64,000 nucleotides of DNA, from contig NC_079134.1 in NCBI RefSeq assembly GCF_945859705.1, positions 30,103,636 to 30,167,635 of the forward strand. The letters run 5' to 3'. The notes under the pieces are model-generated. The model was not told the origin of the DNA, ran no database searches, and worked only from the letters and a program-made list of their open reading frames with translations. Both the position numbers and the translations under genes were made by a program. Positions 22,943 to 35,493 of this stretch are shown here, piece by piece (the first letter of the stretch is position 1; the number at the start of each line of letters is the position of its first letter). This stretch comes from Episyrphus balteatus. Its lineage: Eukaryota > Arthropoda > Insecta > Diptera > Syrphidae.

Positions 22943-24958
22943 TAGAATAATTAATATTTTGCTTCAAACTAAATTTAAACCTACATTAATCTTAGAAATT
23001 TACATTTTACAAAATTATATCAGAATCCAACTATTTTTGTTAATGAAAAAATCAAAATAAAGAAATTAGTTGGTGACACTTCTTCAATATTTTTTTTGCC
23101 CAAAAAAAAACTATCCAAACGAGAGTTGTTGAAGATCTTGGATCTACAATCTTAACATACAAGGGGAACTTTTGAAACTCATTTTCTTGTTATAACTTTA
23201 GCTTTGGCACTGATCGTTATTGCTCTGATACAATTAAAAATTAAATGTTTTGCCCTCTACCAAAATTTATCTGTACCCTTTTTAAAATGAAAAAAAAAAA
23301 ACAATAAACGCTTAATCTAAATTGCTCTAAGTACACATACACAGATTATACCTTTCAATATAACATTTAACTTGATGAAAAATTCACATGCCATTAAGCT
23401 TTAAAAGAAAACACTTCATCCACTCAAGCATGTTTAATTTTTTCTTGTTCAAATGAAATTCTCTTAAAATTCAGCCATGCGTTTTGTTTTTCCAATACAA
23501 AAAAAAAATAATCAGAAAAAAAACGAAAAGAACAGAAACAAAATCAATGCTGATGCTCTTTGAAGCTTAAATAATTTCAAAATTAAAGTAATTGCGGTAT
23601 ACATCAGGTTTATCCACCCAATAGCCATTAACATCCTTCAAACCAAAGTAAACCAAATAAAAAAATAAAATCACAACTAGAATTCAACACCAGATACAAT
23701 TTTGTATCTTCTTTTTCATTTAATGGCTAAAAGGCTCTTTAAATGTGTTTTTTTCGTAATAAAATTTGAATATCGAAATGAATTCGACATTATCGAAGTG
23801 AGAAGGTAAAATCAGCAGAAATGAAAAAAAAAAAAATAAAAAGAATTTCTATCAAGCGGGCTTCACTTTGTTTGGAGGACGACGACGTCATTGCAGGACG
23901 ACAAAATAAAAACGAATTCTGGCATTCATCAATCCAAATGGTGGGTTGTGGTGGTGACAGCACAGACAAAAACCCAACCAAACAGACATGGTTGAAAACT
24001 GGTGAACTGAAAAAGGCGATACGGTCGTGTTGTTTTTACATTTACCTACTTTAAAGGTCGGTTAAGGCACCTGTAGAAAGTCATTCAGAAAATTTTTTTT
24101 AAGCAAATAATTATTCAAATGAACCATTTTAAAAGTCAAATCAAGCATAGATAAAAGCATCTTCATGCAACCCAGGTGGGTACATTAGACTCTTTTAAAG
24201 AGATTTTTTTTTGCACTTTTATTGAGCTCAACAGTAGATAGAGTAGGTAGAGGTTTATATTGTGATTTTTTTTTTAGTCTGCGTGTGCTGCAGCTATTTT
24301 CATTGGAAAAATATTTAAATTTTTCAAAGAAATTTTCTATTGAATCTGCAGGTAAGATAAGAGTAAAAGAGCTTTTTTGCATTTATTTTTAAAGGTCTGA
24401 CCCAGGGCATGATTATGTATGTTTATCCCGTAGGAATTTAAGGACAAAATGAAAACAATTCCTCGTCAAAGTAAAAGTGAAACAAAACAAATCTGATATA
24501 CTACTTTTTGTTGGTAACCGATAATGTTCCACTTTTTACGAATGAGAAGAATATAAGTATGAAATAATTTCTATTTTTTCTGGTGAATTTTTACATTTTT
24601 GAACAAAAGCCTCTATTTTTGTTTATTTTTTTTCTCTGAAAACCAGGGTTTTTTTTTTTTTTTTTGAATTTAAATTTTAATATTTTTCGATTTAACTCCA
24701 CATTCTGAAACTTTTATAACTTTTTGAAAACTGTAATACCGGGACAAGTTTTTTAAATAATAAACCAGTTTCACACCATAAAAATTTTTTTCGATTATTG
24801 AATTAAAAGTAAGAAATTGAGCTTTCAAAAAACTTGGAACTGTCAAATAATTTGCAGCTAAATGGCGAATAAAATACAAAATATTTTGATCAGTTAATAA
24901 GTTTCATACTATTAGGAAATGTTTTAGTGAAAGAATAGAAAAAAATAAAAATTAATTA
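22943..24958. other. AT-rich stretch, no gene recognised
   Basis: Mostly poly-A/poly-T-rich. A less biased island at about 23860-24060 (GACGACGACGTCATTGC, GGTGGGTTGTGGTGGTGACA) has overlapping 60-77 codon frames on both strands and no recognisable motif. Confidence 0.4.
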
Positions 24959-24959
24959 T

Positions 24960-25139
24960 GGGCGGACGAAGCCTAATACTGTTGCAAAGTACCTATAGAT
25001 TTTTTTTTTAAATTTCACAAAAACTGCATTTAAACGAAAACCGTAAGGATTTGGGATGAACAAGTTGCCAAATTTGGGAGCCCTTTAGATGGCCTATCAG
25101 CATATTTCTTTTGATCCATTACTTTTGGGACACCCTGTA
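24960..25139 (-). mobile_element. Element end with GGACACCCTGTA terminus
   Basis: The sequence runs into TTTTGGGACACCCTGTATAT at 25125-25140. Read on the minus strand it begins TACAGGGTGTCCCAAAAGTA, a terminus type common at insect DNA-transposon ends. The other end was not found, so the left limit is approximate. A similar end starts at 27479 on the plus strand. Confidence 0.45.
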
Positions 25140-25246
25140 TATACACTAGTCTAAAAAAAATTAAAGGAACACAAAAAATTCGTGATTTTTTTTTAAGATT
25201 TTCGATAGGCTGTATCTGAGTTATTATTTTTAAAAAAGCTTTTTTA

Positions 25247-26681
25247 GTGGAGTAAGTAAAGTAAATGCTTTAAAGTCTATAGATTAAAAATTGCCGGTGT
25301 TTCCGTTTTGATTTTTTAAATTTAATTGAAGATCTTTGTCAACAAAACAATTTTTTTTTTTTTTTATTTTTTCTTAAATTTCATAAATTAATTGATGCCA
25401 AAAGATTGTCTAGGAAATTCAAAAAAAAAAAAAAAATATATAGGAGTGAGGGACAATCTTCCATCGTTCAAGCGATAGATGCAATTTTCTTATTAATTGA
25501 CTTCAAACACAAAAAAAAAATATTTGAACACAACGGCACACCTACAATATTTAAATATACATTTTTAAAAAGCTAGAAGCTTAGTCATATTTGTAAAATT
25601 AAAATTAAGTTAATTGAATTAAGGGCTTTTGAAAGAATGGTAACTTAACTCAGATTTTTGAAAAAAAAAAATTATTGAAAAAATTTTAACATGTCGTTTT
25701 TAAAACTTTTTCGTAATATAAAATGCATTTATTTTCAAAATTTTTTGGCCACATCTATTATGATTTGAAATTATAAAAGGAAATGTCAATATGTATTACG
25801 GTTTATGAAAAAAATTTAAAAGTATTTCATTTTCGAAGAACTTTTTTTAATAGAAGTTTTAAAAAAAAATTTTACTTATTTTTTTTTAAAGTTCAACATC
25901 TAAATATAAAATTATTTTGTATTCATTTAATAACCCTTACTGTTGAAAGTTAAATAGCAAAAATTTAAAGTTCTTATTTACCAAAGTCTTTGAGAAAGTT
26001 AATTATTTCAATGCAAAAATTCAGTTTTTATCAAAAAAACTCATTGAAATTGAAGTAATTTTTAATTTTTTTTTTCAAAAGTGTGGTATAATATTACCTT
26101 TTCTGCTTCAGAATTTAACTAATAATTTTTATGGGCAAAAATTTTTTAAAAATAAATTTATATTTTATTAGAAAAAGTTTGGAAAAAAGTCATCTCAACA
26201 TTTTTTTTTAAATTCTGAGTTTGAGGACCATTTTTTCAAAAACTCTTAGTTAAATTTAGTGGATTTAAGTTTAAGAGCTAACAATGAGCTTCTGGCTTTT
26301 TAAAAATTTATTTGAAAATATTTTAGGTGTTGCCGTTGTTTTCAAAATATTTTTTTTGTGTTTTTTTAGTCAGATTATGAGAAAATTGCATTTATCGCTT
26401 AAAGGATGGAAGATTGTCCCTTACTACCTTATATTTTTTTTCCTTAATTTACCTAGAGAATCTTTTGCTATAATTTGTTTTATGAAATTTAAGAAAAAAA
26501 AAATGGTTTTGTTAAAAAAAATTTAATTTTAATTTTAAAAAACAATACGGCAACATCGGCAATTTTTAATCTATAGACTTTAAAGTACTTTTAATTACCT
26601 ACGTTTGAAAAAAAAATCGTCAAAATCAGAGTTGTTGGGCCGGGTTCCCTAATAATTTGCTTTAGTTACTCTACTATTTAT
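25247..26681. mobile_element. Family F fold-back element, copy 1
   Basis: About 1.4 kb in which the outer 450-500 bp are inverted repeats of each other. Landmarks are CTTTAAAGTCTATAGATTAA with its complement, GAGGGACAATCTTCCATCG with GGATGGAAGATTGTCCC, and AAAGCTAGAAGCTTAG with GAGCTTCTGGCTTTTT. The right end retains GGGCCGGGTTCCCTAA at 26637-26652. The left arm lacks about 70 bp including that terminus, but it keeps the outermost GGAGTAAGTAAAGTAAAT, which matches the inverse of the sequence right of 26652. The 80- and 63-codon frames are palindrome artefacts. Confidence 0.8.
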
Positions 26682-27478
26682 TTAGCTTAAAGATTGTTTT
26701 TATTTCAAACTTCTACGATTTTTTTTTTAGACTGCAAAATCAGTCATCAAACCAAAAACCATACTTTTGACTTTGACTATCCTTCACCTCAACAGCGGAT
26801 AGCTTGACAGAAAATTCATGAATACATTTAAAAACTTCATTTAATTTTCTATACAAAAAAATTAAGTTTAAAAATAATAAAGTTCTAAAAATATTTACTA
26901 GTTTAAAAGTTATTCTAACATTTTCTTAATTCCATAAAAAAATTAAAAATTCTATCTGAAAAATTTGGAATGTATAGAACACTTTTATATGAAAACTGTG
27001 AAACATTTACTAAATTAGTCTAAAGTCTAAACCAATTGAATTTGATTGATGGTATTGATTTAATAATGTTTGTATTATATTGAAAGGAAAATAATTTGAA
27101 AGTAGTGTGTCCATAATAATTATGTCTATGTTTTTTTGATAAAAGATAATATGACATCTAATACTCTTTTTACAAAATTTTTGCCCGTATATTAATAATA
27201 TAAAAAGTGTCATGTCACTTTTTTTCCTAAGACCCACCGTTTCTTAGGTATAACTATTCAAAAAAATGAAGTTGAGTTGTAATCGTTGTCATAATCAGGC
27301 CTATAACTGGAAAATAACTGCCAACTGAAAAGTTCCTGAAATTTCATTATTTTTTTTTGCTTGAATTTCGTTCTTCGATGGAAAAAAAAATTAAAATTTT
27401 CACCATTTTTACGATTGGGGCCCTTCTCCCGAAACTATTTTTCCAGGGAATTTTTGTTTAGAATAGGTCTGAATATAT
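26682..27478. other. AT-rich stretch, nothing recognised
   Basis: No terminal repeats, coding frame or RNA gene was found. Confidence 0.35.
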
Positions 27479-27740
27479 ACAGGGTGTCCGATAGAAAATT
27501 TACAGCCATAAAACGGCTGATAGCTACACTTATGACTGTTCCAAAAACAGATAGAAAAAAGTTCTATCGCAACCAGTTCATAAAATATTGGCTTTTTTTC
27601 GTTCAGTGTACTTTAAATTTTATCATCTTATGTTTTCGTTCACTACAACAACGAATGAATGAATTTTATTTATTTCTTTTTTTTTATAATTTTCTAAAAT
27701 AATTGGATGAGTAAATAAACACTTAAAAAATTTCATAGCT
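27479..27740 (+). mobile_element. Element end with TACAGGGTGTCC terminus
   Basis: TACAGGGTGTCCGATAGAAA starts here, preceded by TA. It resembles the minus-strand end at 25139, including a later GCTGATAG word. The downstream limit is unknown. The 113-codon frame at 27361-27702 crosses this boundary and so is not a gene. Confidence 0.4.
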
Positions 27741-27896
27741 ATTGCGCATTTTCCTCAAAAAAATTTTGAAATCTGTTTTTTGATGCAAAATGTGAAAAGA
27801 GTATTTTATGAAAAATTTTATACACCTGTGGTATAAAATAAATATATAGAAACCTAGGTGGCCAACTTTCTTAAAAATATTTTTATTTATATTAAA

Positions 27897-28423
27897 AATC
27901 CGTATCAGACCCGTAACCTTTTTTTTTTATTATCTTTTGAATGACGTTTTTCAAATTGTCAAAAAAAAAAAAAATCCCCCACCTATAATCACTACTTTTT
28001 CAAAGGTCTACCACATGTTTAGTTTTAGAAAACCATTAATAGCTTGGTTTTGAAATTTTTTAGAATTTTTTCAATACCATTGTCAGTCTTGCAATAAATT
28101 TATCTATTGATTAAAAAAAAAAATTCAAATCTTTACATTGTCGCGTTTAGAAAATAGCCAATTTTTTGAAATTTCGTTTTACCCCTATTTACCCTATTAA
28201 AAGATAGAATTTTTTTAAATCCTTCAAATGTATTTAACTTTAGTTTATTATCTTTCAAATAAGCTGTAGAAGATTTTTGTATCTCTAATAGTTTATTTTT
28301 AATTTTGAATTGAATTTTTTGCTACACTGCTAAAAAGTTCAAGTGGAACGTAAGAAAATGGCGTCACTTTTTTGTGGTGGTTGCCATGGTTCATCGATTT
28401 ATAAGACGTTATCACGTCAAAAA
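27897..28423 (-). mobile_element. Family A Helentron-like repeat, copy 3 (5' part only)
   Basis: Inverse of the 5' third of family A: ATCCGTATCAGACCC, ATAGCTTGGTTTTGAAATTTT, TTTTACCCCTATTTACCCTA, AAGCTGTAGAAGATTTTTGT, ending at GACGTTATCACGTC (28405-28418). On the minus strand the element therefore starts TTTTTGACGTGATAACGTC. That start is the inverse of the CGACGTTATCACGT that precedes the 3' hairpin in copies 2, 4 and 5. Confidence 0.7.
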
Positions 28424-30612
28424 GAAAAATGACCCCCTCAACCGTTCTATGAATAAAACCTTACGAATAATTTTTTTCTATTTCAAATGTCTATTCCGAC
28501 TGGTATATAGTAATTTCGAGTTAACTTTCCTTCCAGTGATTATTTGATGACCCCCTTTAAGCTTGTACACCATACCTATAATATTTCTGCTAACTTAATT
28601 GTTCTCTTAGAATGCATTTATTTAAAAAGGCTATCCGATAAAAGTCATTACAGACTTTTCAATAAGTTATTTCCTGGATTCCCTTAAATTAACAAATAAA
28701 AAAGAAAAACTAAGAAAAAAGAATAAGAAAAACTGCAAATAAAAAGCCAAACGAAGTGACATCCTTTTATAAATGTTTCCAAATTATCATCCATAACTCG
28801 TTTGTGTCAACTGAGTGCTTTCTAAGCTACTGCTCTTAATTGATTCTATTAGTTAAGACGAAGAAAACTTTTGTGCAGTGATGTTTGTTTTATAGTACAA
28901 TCTCATCTCTTATCCCTTTCTCGTTCATCTCTCTTACTTTCATATAACCCCCATTCACCATTGCATCAGCTTCATCCTGCAACTTATTCACACAGAAACT
29001 TATACAAATATACGAGCATATACTGTGAGTTTGATAGTGCAGAACGCATCTAAGAGTAATGAAGACAATAACTCTCCAAGGACCAAAACTAAAATTGTGA
29101 CTTAAATTTATGTCCGGCACTTAAGCAAGTGGAGCCACACTAAAAAAAAAAAAAAATGCAAGAAAATAAAATTAAAAAAAATAAAAATAAAATGAAAAGT
29201 ATTTTCTAAACTTTGTTCATTGTGTGTGTTGAAGAGAATGTGTGTTGTAGGAAATTATACCTACCTAAAGCTTGTCTGAGTTTATACCACAAAGAAGAAG
29301 AAATTTAGTCCTTTTTATTCTTCGGACGCATTTGTGAGAATTTAGATTTACAAAAAAAAAAAAAAAATTATGAATCACAATCACAGAGTGGAAAGAGAGA
29401 TATCTGACTGTGAAAGGATAATTTGCATACTAAATGATGAATGCCGAAAGGGTAAAACTATTTCCACAAATCAAAAGAAAAAGGATTTCCTAACTTCCTC
29501 ACAGGAGTAAAAAAAAAGGACTCTTCCTACACATAAAAGTTTTACCTGAAACTTTTGATAAATAAAAAAATATCACACTGGGTCGTAGGTTCTTGCTGTT
29601 ATAGCTGTCAGTTATACCTACTTACTTCAAAAGTTAAAATTCACGAGGTCCATTTGGCGAAAAAGAACAGTTCTTAAAACTTAAATACACAGAAAACTTT
29701 TTTGGCAAGCCCCAATGCTTACTATGTCGCCGAAACTCCAAAAATCCAGCCTTTTACACAGACTTTCATTCAAGAAATGATATATCTTGATTCTTATCTT
29801 ATCCGTCAACTTAATCATAACTTATTAATTTTTTTTTTAACGAAGCTATACTTTACCTTAAAGAATCCTAGATGCTAAAGGTATCACAAAGCAAAAAGTT
29901 ATATATAATAATTGTCATTTCGGATAAAATTAATGTGGAATTTTCTTATACGTAGCTAGTTGTTTTTTTTTAAGGAATATTTACCTGTTTTTTTACCCAA
30001 GGGGCTTCAAACATGTATTCTCATTTATTTTTAGATAACTTGGGATATGAAAATGTTCTACACTTTAGCTCAATTAAAATATAGTAGCAAAACTTCAGTT
30101 CCCATAGTTTTTAGGATTAGATGTTTGTTTTCTTGTTTTCACTTCAATTGAGACTAACGGGGTAGAAGAGATTTTGTATCCAATTTTAAGGTAAGATCAA
30201 AAGTTAAATATTTAAAATTTGATCAGTTTAAAACCTAATGTTTTGTTTTGTGATGTTTGAGCTTTTTAAGAGTAATTAATAAAATATGTTCTAATATTAA
30301 CTCAAATATAAAAATAGAAAAAATTAAAATCAAGATAATAAAAAAGCAAGAAGAAGTTTTTTTTTGGGGAAGGAGTTAAACATTCAATCCAAAAAACTCT
30401 TGTCTTACATAAAATTTGCAATTTTTGAGTTTTGACCAAATTAAAACAAAATTTAATGAAATATTGTTAAAAAAAAGGTTTCCTTTCAGGGGAGTAGGTA
30501 CATAATCCATAAGTTTAGAAGGAATATGCAAAAAAAGCTATTTTCGACATTTGAAACATTTTAAAATTGCATTATCTTCTAAGCCAGAGCTTTTCAAAGT
30601 GTTTTTTTTTTT
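28424..30612. other. Mostly unique stretch, no gene recognised
   Basis: Around 28750-29140 the composition is more balanced, with overlapping 60-76 codon frames on both strands. Pyrimidine-rich CTTATCCCTTTCTCGTTCAT is the only notable pattern. The rest is AT-rich and featureless. Confidence 0.4.
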
Positions 30613-32324
30613 TAGGTGATAACGCCATCACAAAAAAGTTTCGCAGTGCGGAAAAAAATTTTAATTCAGAATTAAAAATAAACTTTTAGAGATACAAAAA
30701 TCTTCTATAGCTTATTTGAAAGATAATAACCTAAAGCTTAATTCAAATGAAGGATTTTTAAAAATTCCGTCATTTAATAGGGTAAACAGGGGTAAAACGG
30801 AAAGATGAAATTTGGGCTAAAATCTAAACGCGAATTCGTAGAGAATTGATTTTTTTTGCTATAGATAGATGAGATTAATTTAAGAATAACTGCATTTAAG
30901 AAAAAATTCTAAAAAAATTTGAAACTAAGCTATAACGTTGTGTTTGAACGTTGTACACGTGATGGGGCTACCTATGACAAAATGATGATTTTGGGTGAAG
31001 GAAATTTTATTGACAATTCTAAAGATGCCAGGTTAAAGATGAGGGAAAATAAAATTAGGGGTCTAATACGGATTTTTTTCCAACACTCTGCGTTTCGAAA
31101 TATGAATTTTTTAAAACACCTTGTTTTTTAGGGGTATTTTTGGGTAATTTTTGATTTTTAGCTTTTTTTTGGAGCGTTCAAAAAATCTCAAACTTATAGG
31201 ACATGTAGGTTTTGGTCTTATGCAAAAATTTAGTGAGCTTTAACTGAATAACGGAAGAAACAAGTTTTTAAAAAAACACGTGTTTTGACCGTTTTTAACC
31301 CATTTTCATCGTTTTTTATTTTTATCTTTTTTTATTTAATAGAAACAGTAATAAAGTATGTGGAGTAATGATAAACCATGACTACGACTATATGTGTGAG
31401 AAGTTCCAATCATTTTCGTAAACACAATTTTGAGATAACGGTAAAATAATATTTAAGAATTCAACAGGTTATAACTTTTGACCAAGAGCAGATAGAAATT
31501 TTATTAGCATCCTGATACAATTACCTTTCATTTGGTATATTACACATAACGGTAGACTTACTACAAGCCTAAAAACACCAGTGGAGATCTGTTGCCCCCC
31601 GAACAGCCAGCCACCAGTGTGGGAAGTACCGTAATCTCAGTCTGGAAATTCGACATGGTTGACTTTAAAAAATTCTAACTTCTCTTGTAGGCATCTTTAA
31701 AATAAAATTGATACGTCATATGAAAGGTAAAATAATAAGCTTTCTTATGGTATATATTTTTTATAGGTTGTCGAACAAAAAAATTGATTCCATAGCCTGA
31801 GAACATAAAAATAAATGTTTTTTTGCTTTTTTTAAAGAAATTTGATCGAGTACAAAAAATTCTAGCTCTTTTTGTAGATGTCTCATAGACCTGATCGATA
31901 TATATAATATATTCTGAGCTAAGACAATAAGCTTTCAGATGGTATATAATTTTGTATAGGTTGTTAGGGAAAAAAATGGAATTAATGACGTGAGAAGATA
32001 AAAATTCATGTTTTCTTTGCTTTTTTTGATGAAAATGATTGTTTTCAATAAATTATTTTTATATTCTTTGCGCATTTTAAAAATTTAAAAATAAAAGAAG
32101 AAATACTTGGCTTTTCAATTGCATACATATTTTTGTAAGGTTTTAAAATAAAAAAAATTAATATAATGAGAAAATAAAAACGGTATTTTTTTTTAGCTTT
32201 TTCTTGTAAATTATGATTGTTTGAAAAAAGTAAACTCTTCAATTGACTCATTTTAAACAAAAGCACACAATCTGTCCGTTATCACGTAAAATCATCGTCC
32301 GTAAACCGGCTTTACAGACAACAT
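30613..32324 (+). mobile_element. Family A Helentron-like repeat, copy 4 (most complete)
   Basis: A 1.7 kb non-coding element. The 5' end has GGTGATAACGCCATCAC (30615 on). The 3' end has CCGTTATCACGTAAAATCAT followed by a 23-bp near-palindrome at 32297-32319 centred on GTAAACCGGCTTTAC, then ACAACATC. A subterminal 5' motif (GTGATAACG) inverted just before a 3' hairpin is the asymmetric arrangement described for Helentron/DINE-type rolling-circle elements; that class assignment is inference. The interior contains GGGTAAACAGGGGTAAAACG, GGGGTATTTTTGGGTAATTT, CAACAGGTTATAACTTTTGA and CAGATGGTATATAA. No Rep or helicase coding is present. Confidence 0.8.
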
Positions 32325-33841
32325 CTTTTTAAATTACAATAATGTTTCCACATAAACACAAGATGATTTTCCTCTTAAATTAAATGGATTTCTTTTAAAT
32401 CAGTACATTCTAGAAAATAAAGAAGATTTGTCCGCTTAATTTAAGACTGAAGTCATCTTCGCAAAAAACCACGAAGATATTCACTTAATTTAATACAGAA
32501 TGCGCCCGTTTTAAGGTGGTCTTTTTTTCCCGTATATGTACTTATTAGCAAAACTACACAAAACTTTAATTTTTTGATAAATGAGAACTTTCAGTTTAAA
32601 CATGTGTAATGACAATTGTGATATGCGTTTATTTCTGCAAGGCGTTCTACAATTTCAAAGTATATAATGAAGACATTTTTTTCCCATCCTCTAAATTATT
32701 CACAAAAACTGTAATAGTTTTTGTTTTAGAAGATAATAATTCATTCATAAACATTTTTGATTTTCTATGCTGAGGAGTTAAAGTTGTAAAAAAAAAGCGT
32801 AACATAACAGATAAGGTAGGGTATTATAATAAGACACAGTATAATTTCAAAAACCCTATCTCTTTAAATAACTCTTTCACCCTCCTCTCCACAGCATAAA
32901 AATAATTCTAGCCTCAAAGAGCATATATAGAGGGTAGCCTTCGCAAGGTTTTGTTCTGGTAACCATAATTCACTTGGGGGTATTATGACAGACGTAACTC
33001 TCGTGTGTATTTTATCATCATGGTCTCCAGAACCGACCAGTGTGTAATTAAGATTTTACGTTATAATAAATTCAGTCAACTAGCCAGAGCCAGCCAACCA
33101 CTACCCGTGTTACCCATTCCAGTAGCAGAAACAGCACCAGATATCATCCCATATGGGTACCTGGATTATTTTAATTCAACTTCACTTGGTCCATACAAAG
33201 TGTAGAAGGTATTATAGAGGTAGGTATGTATGCAATTGGGGGATAGTGATAGCCTGGCTTAACCTGTATGGTAAGTGCAACAAGGATCACCTTCACTGTC
33301 ATGCAACACATGTCCTCTGTATTATATGTGCAATTCATGCATTTACCGTATGTCACTTGGCCGGTTTTTCGGTGGAGAAGGGCCTATTATTCCAACCTGG
33401 AAGCCACTTTCTGCTTGAGAGCATCTATAACCATTAAGCTGGTATCTCTGCATATGTTCTTCTTGGATTCTTCTCTTGCAATGCCAACGGCCCGACCGTC
33501 GTCTGCCCGTAAATAAGAGTGCAGCACCAACTTTGAAATTATTTGCATACACTGGAAAAATTTAATAAGAATATCTGCATTAAGGCTTGATAAAAAGTTA
33601 CATAAATTGTTTTAAAGTTTCGCAACATCTGGAAACCAAAGTATCAAAGTATGGTAGTGGTGAGTATGCTCCTAGGTAAATAAAACACAAGTTTCTACTA
33701 AGGCATAACTATTTTGTAATAGAACAAATCATATCGAGCATCAAACTTACCAATACGAAATTGTGCAAAGTTGTAGCTTGTAGGTAGCATGGTTCTTCAA
33801 GAAAATTGTACTAATTAACGAAAATCTACAAAAATGGATTC
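32325..33841. other. Unique stretch including a GC-richer island at 32.9-33.6 kb
   Basis: From about 32940 to 33560 the sequence is clearly less AT-rich and free of homopolymers (CCAGAGCCAGCCAACCACTA, GGCCCGACCGTCGTCTGCCC). Five overlapping frames of 61-94 codons lie on both strands, which argues against any one of them. No RNA gene was recognised. It is a candidate for conserved host non-coding sequence or a missed small exon. Confidence 0.4.
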
Positions 33842-33900
33842 AGAGCCAATTTTTCAAGAGTCAGATAAACCTCAGATGGAGCTTATTCCTAGGAATAAAA
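33842..33900. repeat. Solo end of a family D-like MITE
   Basis: CAGAGCCAATTTTTCAAGAG followed by TCAGATAAAC and TTATTCCTAGGAATA matches the terminal 55 bp of family D (2794 and 38977 copies), with a diverged second word. No partner end is nearby. Confidence 0.5.
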
Positions 33901-34003
33901 ATTTTTTTTTATATTGACATTTATTTATTGATAGTTTAAAAATCAGGGCTTACTTAAATAATAAGTTTTGATTTTTAACTGACAGAACTCAGATAATAAA
34001 AAG

Positions 34004-35493
34004 AGGTTGTCTGTAAAGCCGGTTTACGGACGATGATTTTACGTGATAACGTCGTCAGAAAACAAGTTGTGTGCTTTTGTTTAAAATAAGTCATTTGAAG
34101 CGTTTATTTATTTCAAACAATCATAATTTACAAGAAAAAGCTAATAACAAATACCTTTTTTATTTTTTCATTATATTAATTATTTCATTAATAACCATTT
34201 TTAAATTTTTACAATGCGTAAAAAGAATAAAAATAATTTATTGAAAACAATCATTTTCATAAAAAAAAACATGAATTTTTATCTTCTCACGTCATTAATT
34301 CCATTTTTTCCCTAACATCCCATAAATACAATCTGAAAGCTTATTGTCTTAGCTCAAAATATATATATCGATCAGGTCTATGAGATATCTACAAAAAGAG
34401 CTAGAATGAACTCGATCAAATTTCATTAAAAAAGCAAAAAAAGCATTTATTTTTATGTTCTCACTCTATGGAATCAATTTTTTTGTTTGACAACAAAAAA
34501 AAATGTAATACCACGTGAAAGCTTATTATTTCACCTTTCATATGACGTATCAATCTTATTTCAAAGATGCCTACAAGAGAAGTTAGAATTTTTTAAAGTC
34601 AACCATGTCGAATTTCCAGACTGAGATTACGGTACTTCCCACACTGGTGGCTGGCTGTTCGGGGGGCAACAGATCTCCACTGGTGTTTTTAGGCTTGTAG
34701 TAAGTCTACCGTTATGTGTAATATACCAAATGAAAGGTAATTGTATCAGGATGCTAATAAAATTTCTATCTGCTCTTGGTCAAAAGTTATAACCTGTTGA
34801 ATTCTAAAATTTTATTTTACCGTTATCTCAAAATTGTGTTTACGAAAATGATTGAAACTTCGCACACATATATAGTCGTAGTCATGGTCTATTATTACTT
34901 CATATACTTTATTCCTGTATCTATTAAAGAAAAAACGATAAAAATAAAAAACGATGAAAATCGGTTGAAAACGGTCAAAAAACGTGTTTTTTCAAAACTT
35001 GTTTCTTCCGTTATTCAGTCAAAACTCACTAAACGATTCCAATTTTTTTTTCATAAGGCCTTAACCTACTAGTCGTCATATAAGTTTGAGATTTTTTGAA
35101 CGCTCCAAAAAAAAAAGCTAAAAATCAAAAACAACCCAAAAATACCCCTTAAAAACAAGGTGTTTTTCAAAAATTCATATTTTGAAACGCAGAGTGTTGG
35201 AAAAAATCCGTATGAGACCCCTAATTTTGTTTCCCCCATATTTCACCTGGCACCTTTAGAATTGTCAAAAAAAATTTTCCCTACCCAAAATCATCATTTT
35301 GTCATAACCCCAACACGTGTACAACGTTCAAACAAAACGTTATAGCTTAGTTTCAAATTTTTTAGAATTTTTTCTTAAATGCAGTTATTCTTAAATTAGT
35401 CTCTTCTATCTACAGCAACTCTCTACAACTTTGCGTTTAGATTTTAGCTCAAATTTCATCTTTCCGTTTTACCCCTGTTTACCCTATTAAATG
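34004..35493 (-). mobile_element. Family A Helentron-like repeat, copy 5
   Basis: Inverse of copy 4 over about 1.49 kb, from the 3' hairpin at 34009-34031 through ACGTGATAACGTCGTCAG, CTCATAG-containing GGTCTATGAGATATCTACA, GGTGGCTGGCTGTTCGGGGG, CAAAAGTTATAACCTGTTG and GAACGCTCCAAAAAAAAAAG to TTTTACCCCTGTTTACCCTA. It stops about 160 bp short of the 5' end seen in copy 4. Frames of 98 and 61 codons inside are repeat-derived. Confidence 0.8.

Noticed and set aside
25125..27490. A single element bounded by GGACACCCTGTA (25139) and TACAGGGTGTCC (27479)
   Set aside because: These ends point away from each other, so they belong to two different elements flanking the interval rather than to one element inside it.
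27361..27702. 113-codon frame
   Set aside because: It crosses the start of a TACAGGGTGTCC-ended element, so it joins unrelated sequence.
33005..33552. Small genes in the 33.0-33.6 kb island
   Set aside because: Five frames overlap on both strands with no family signature; kept only as a balanced-composition island.
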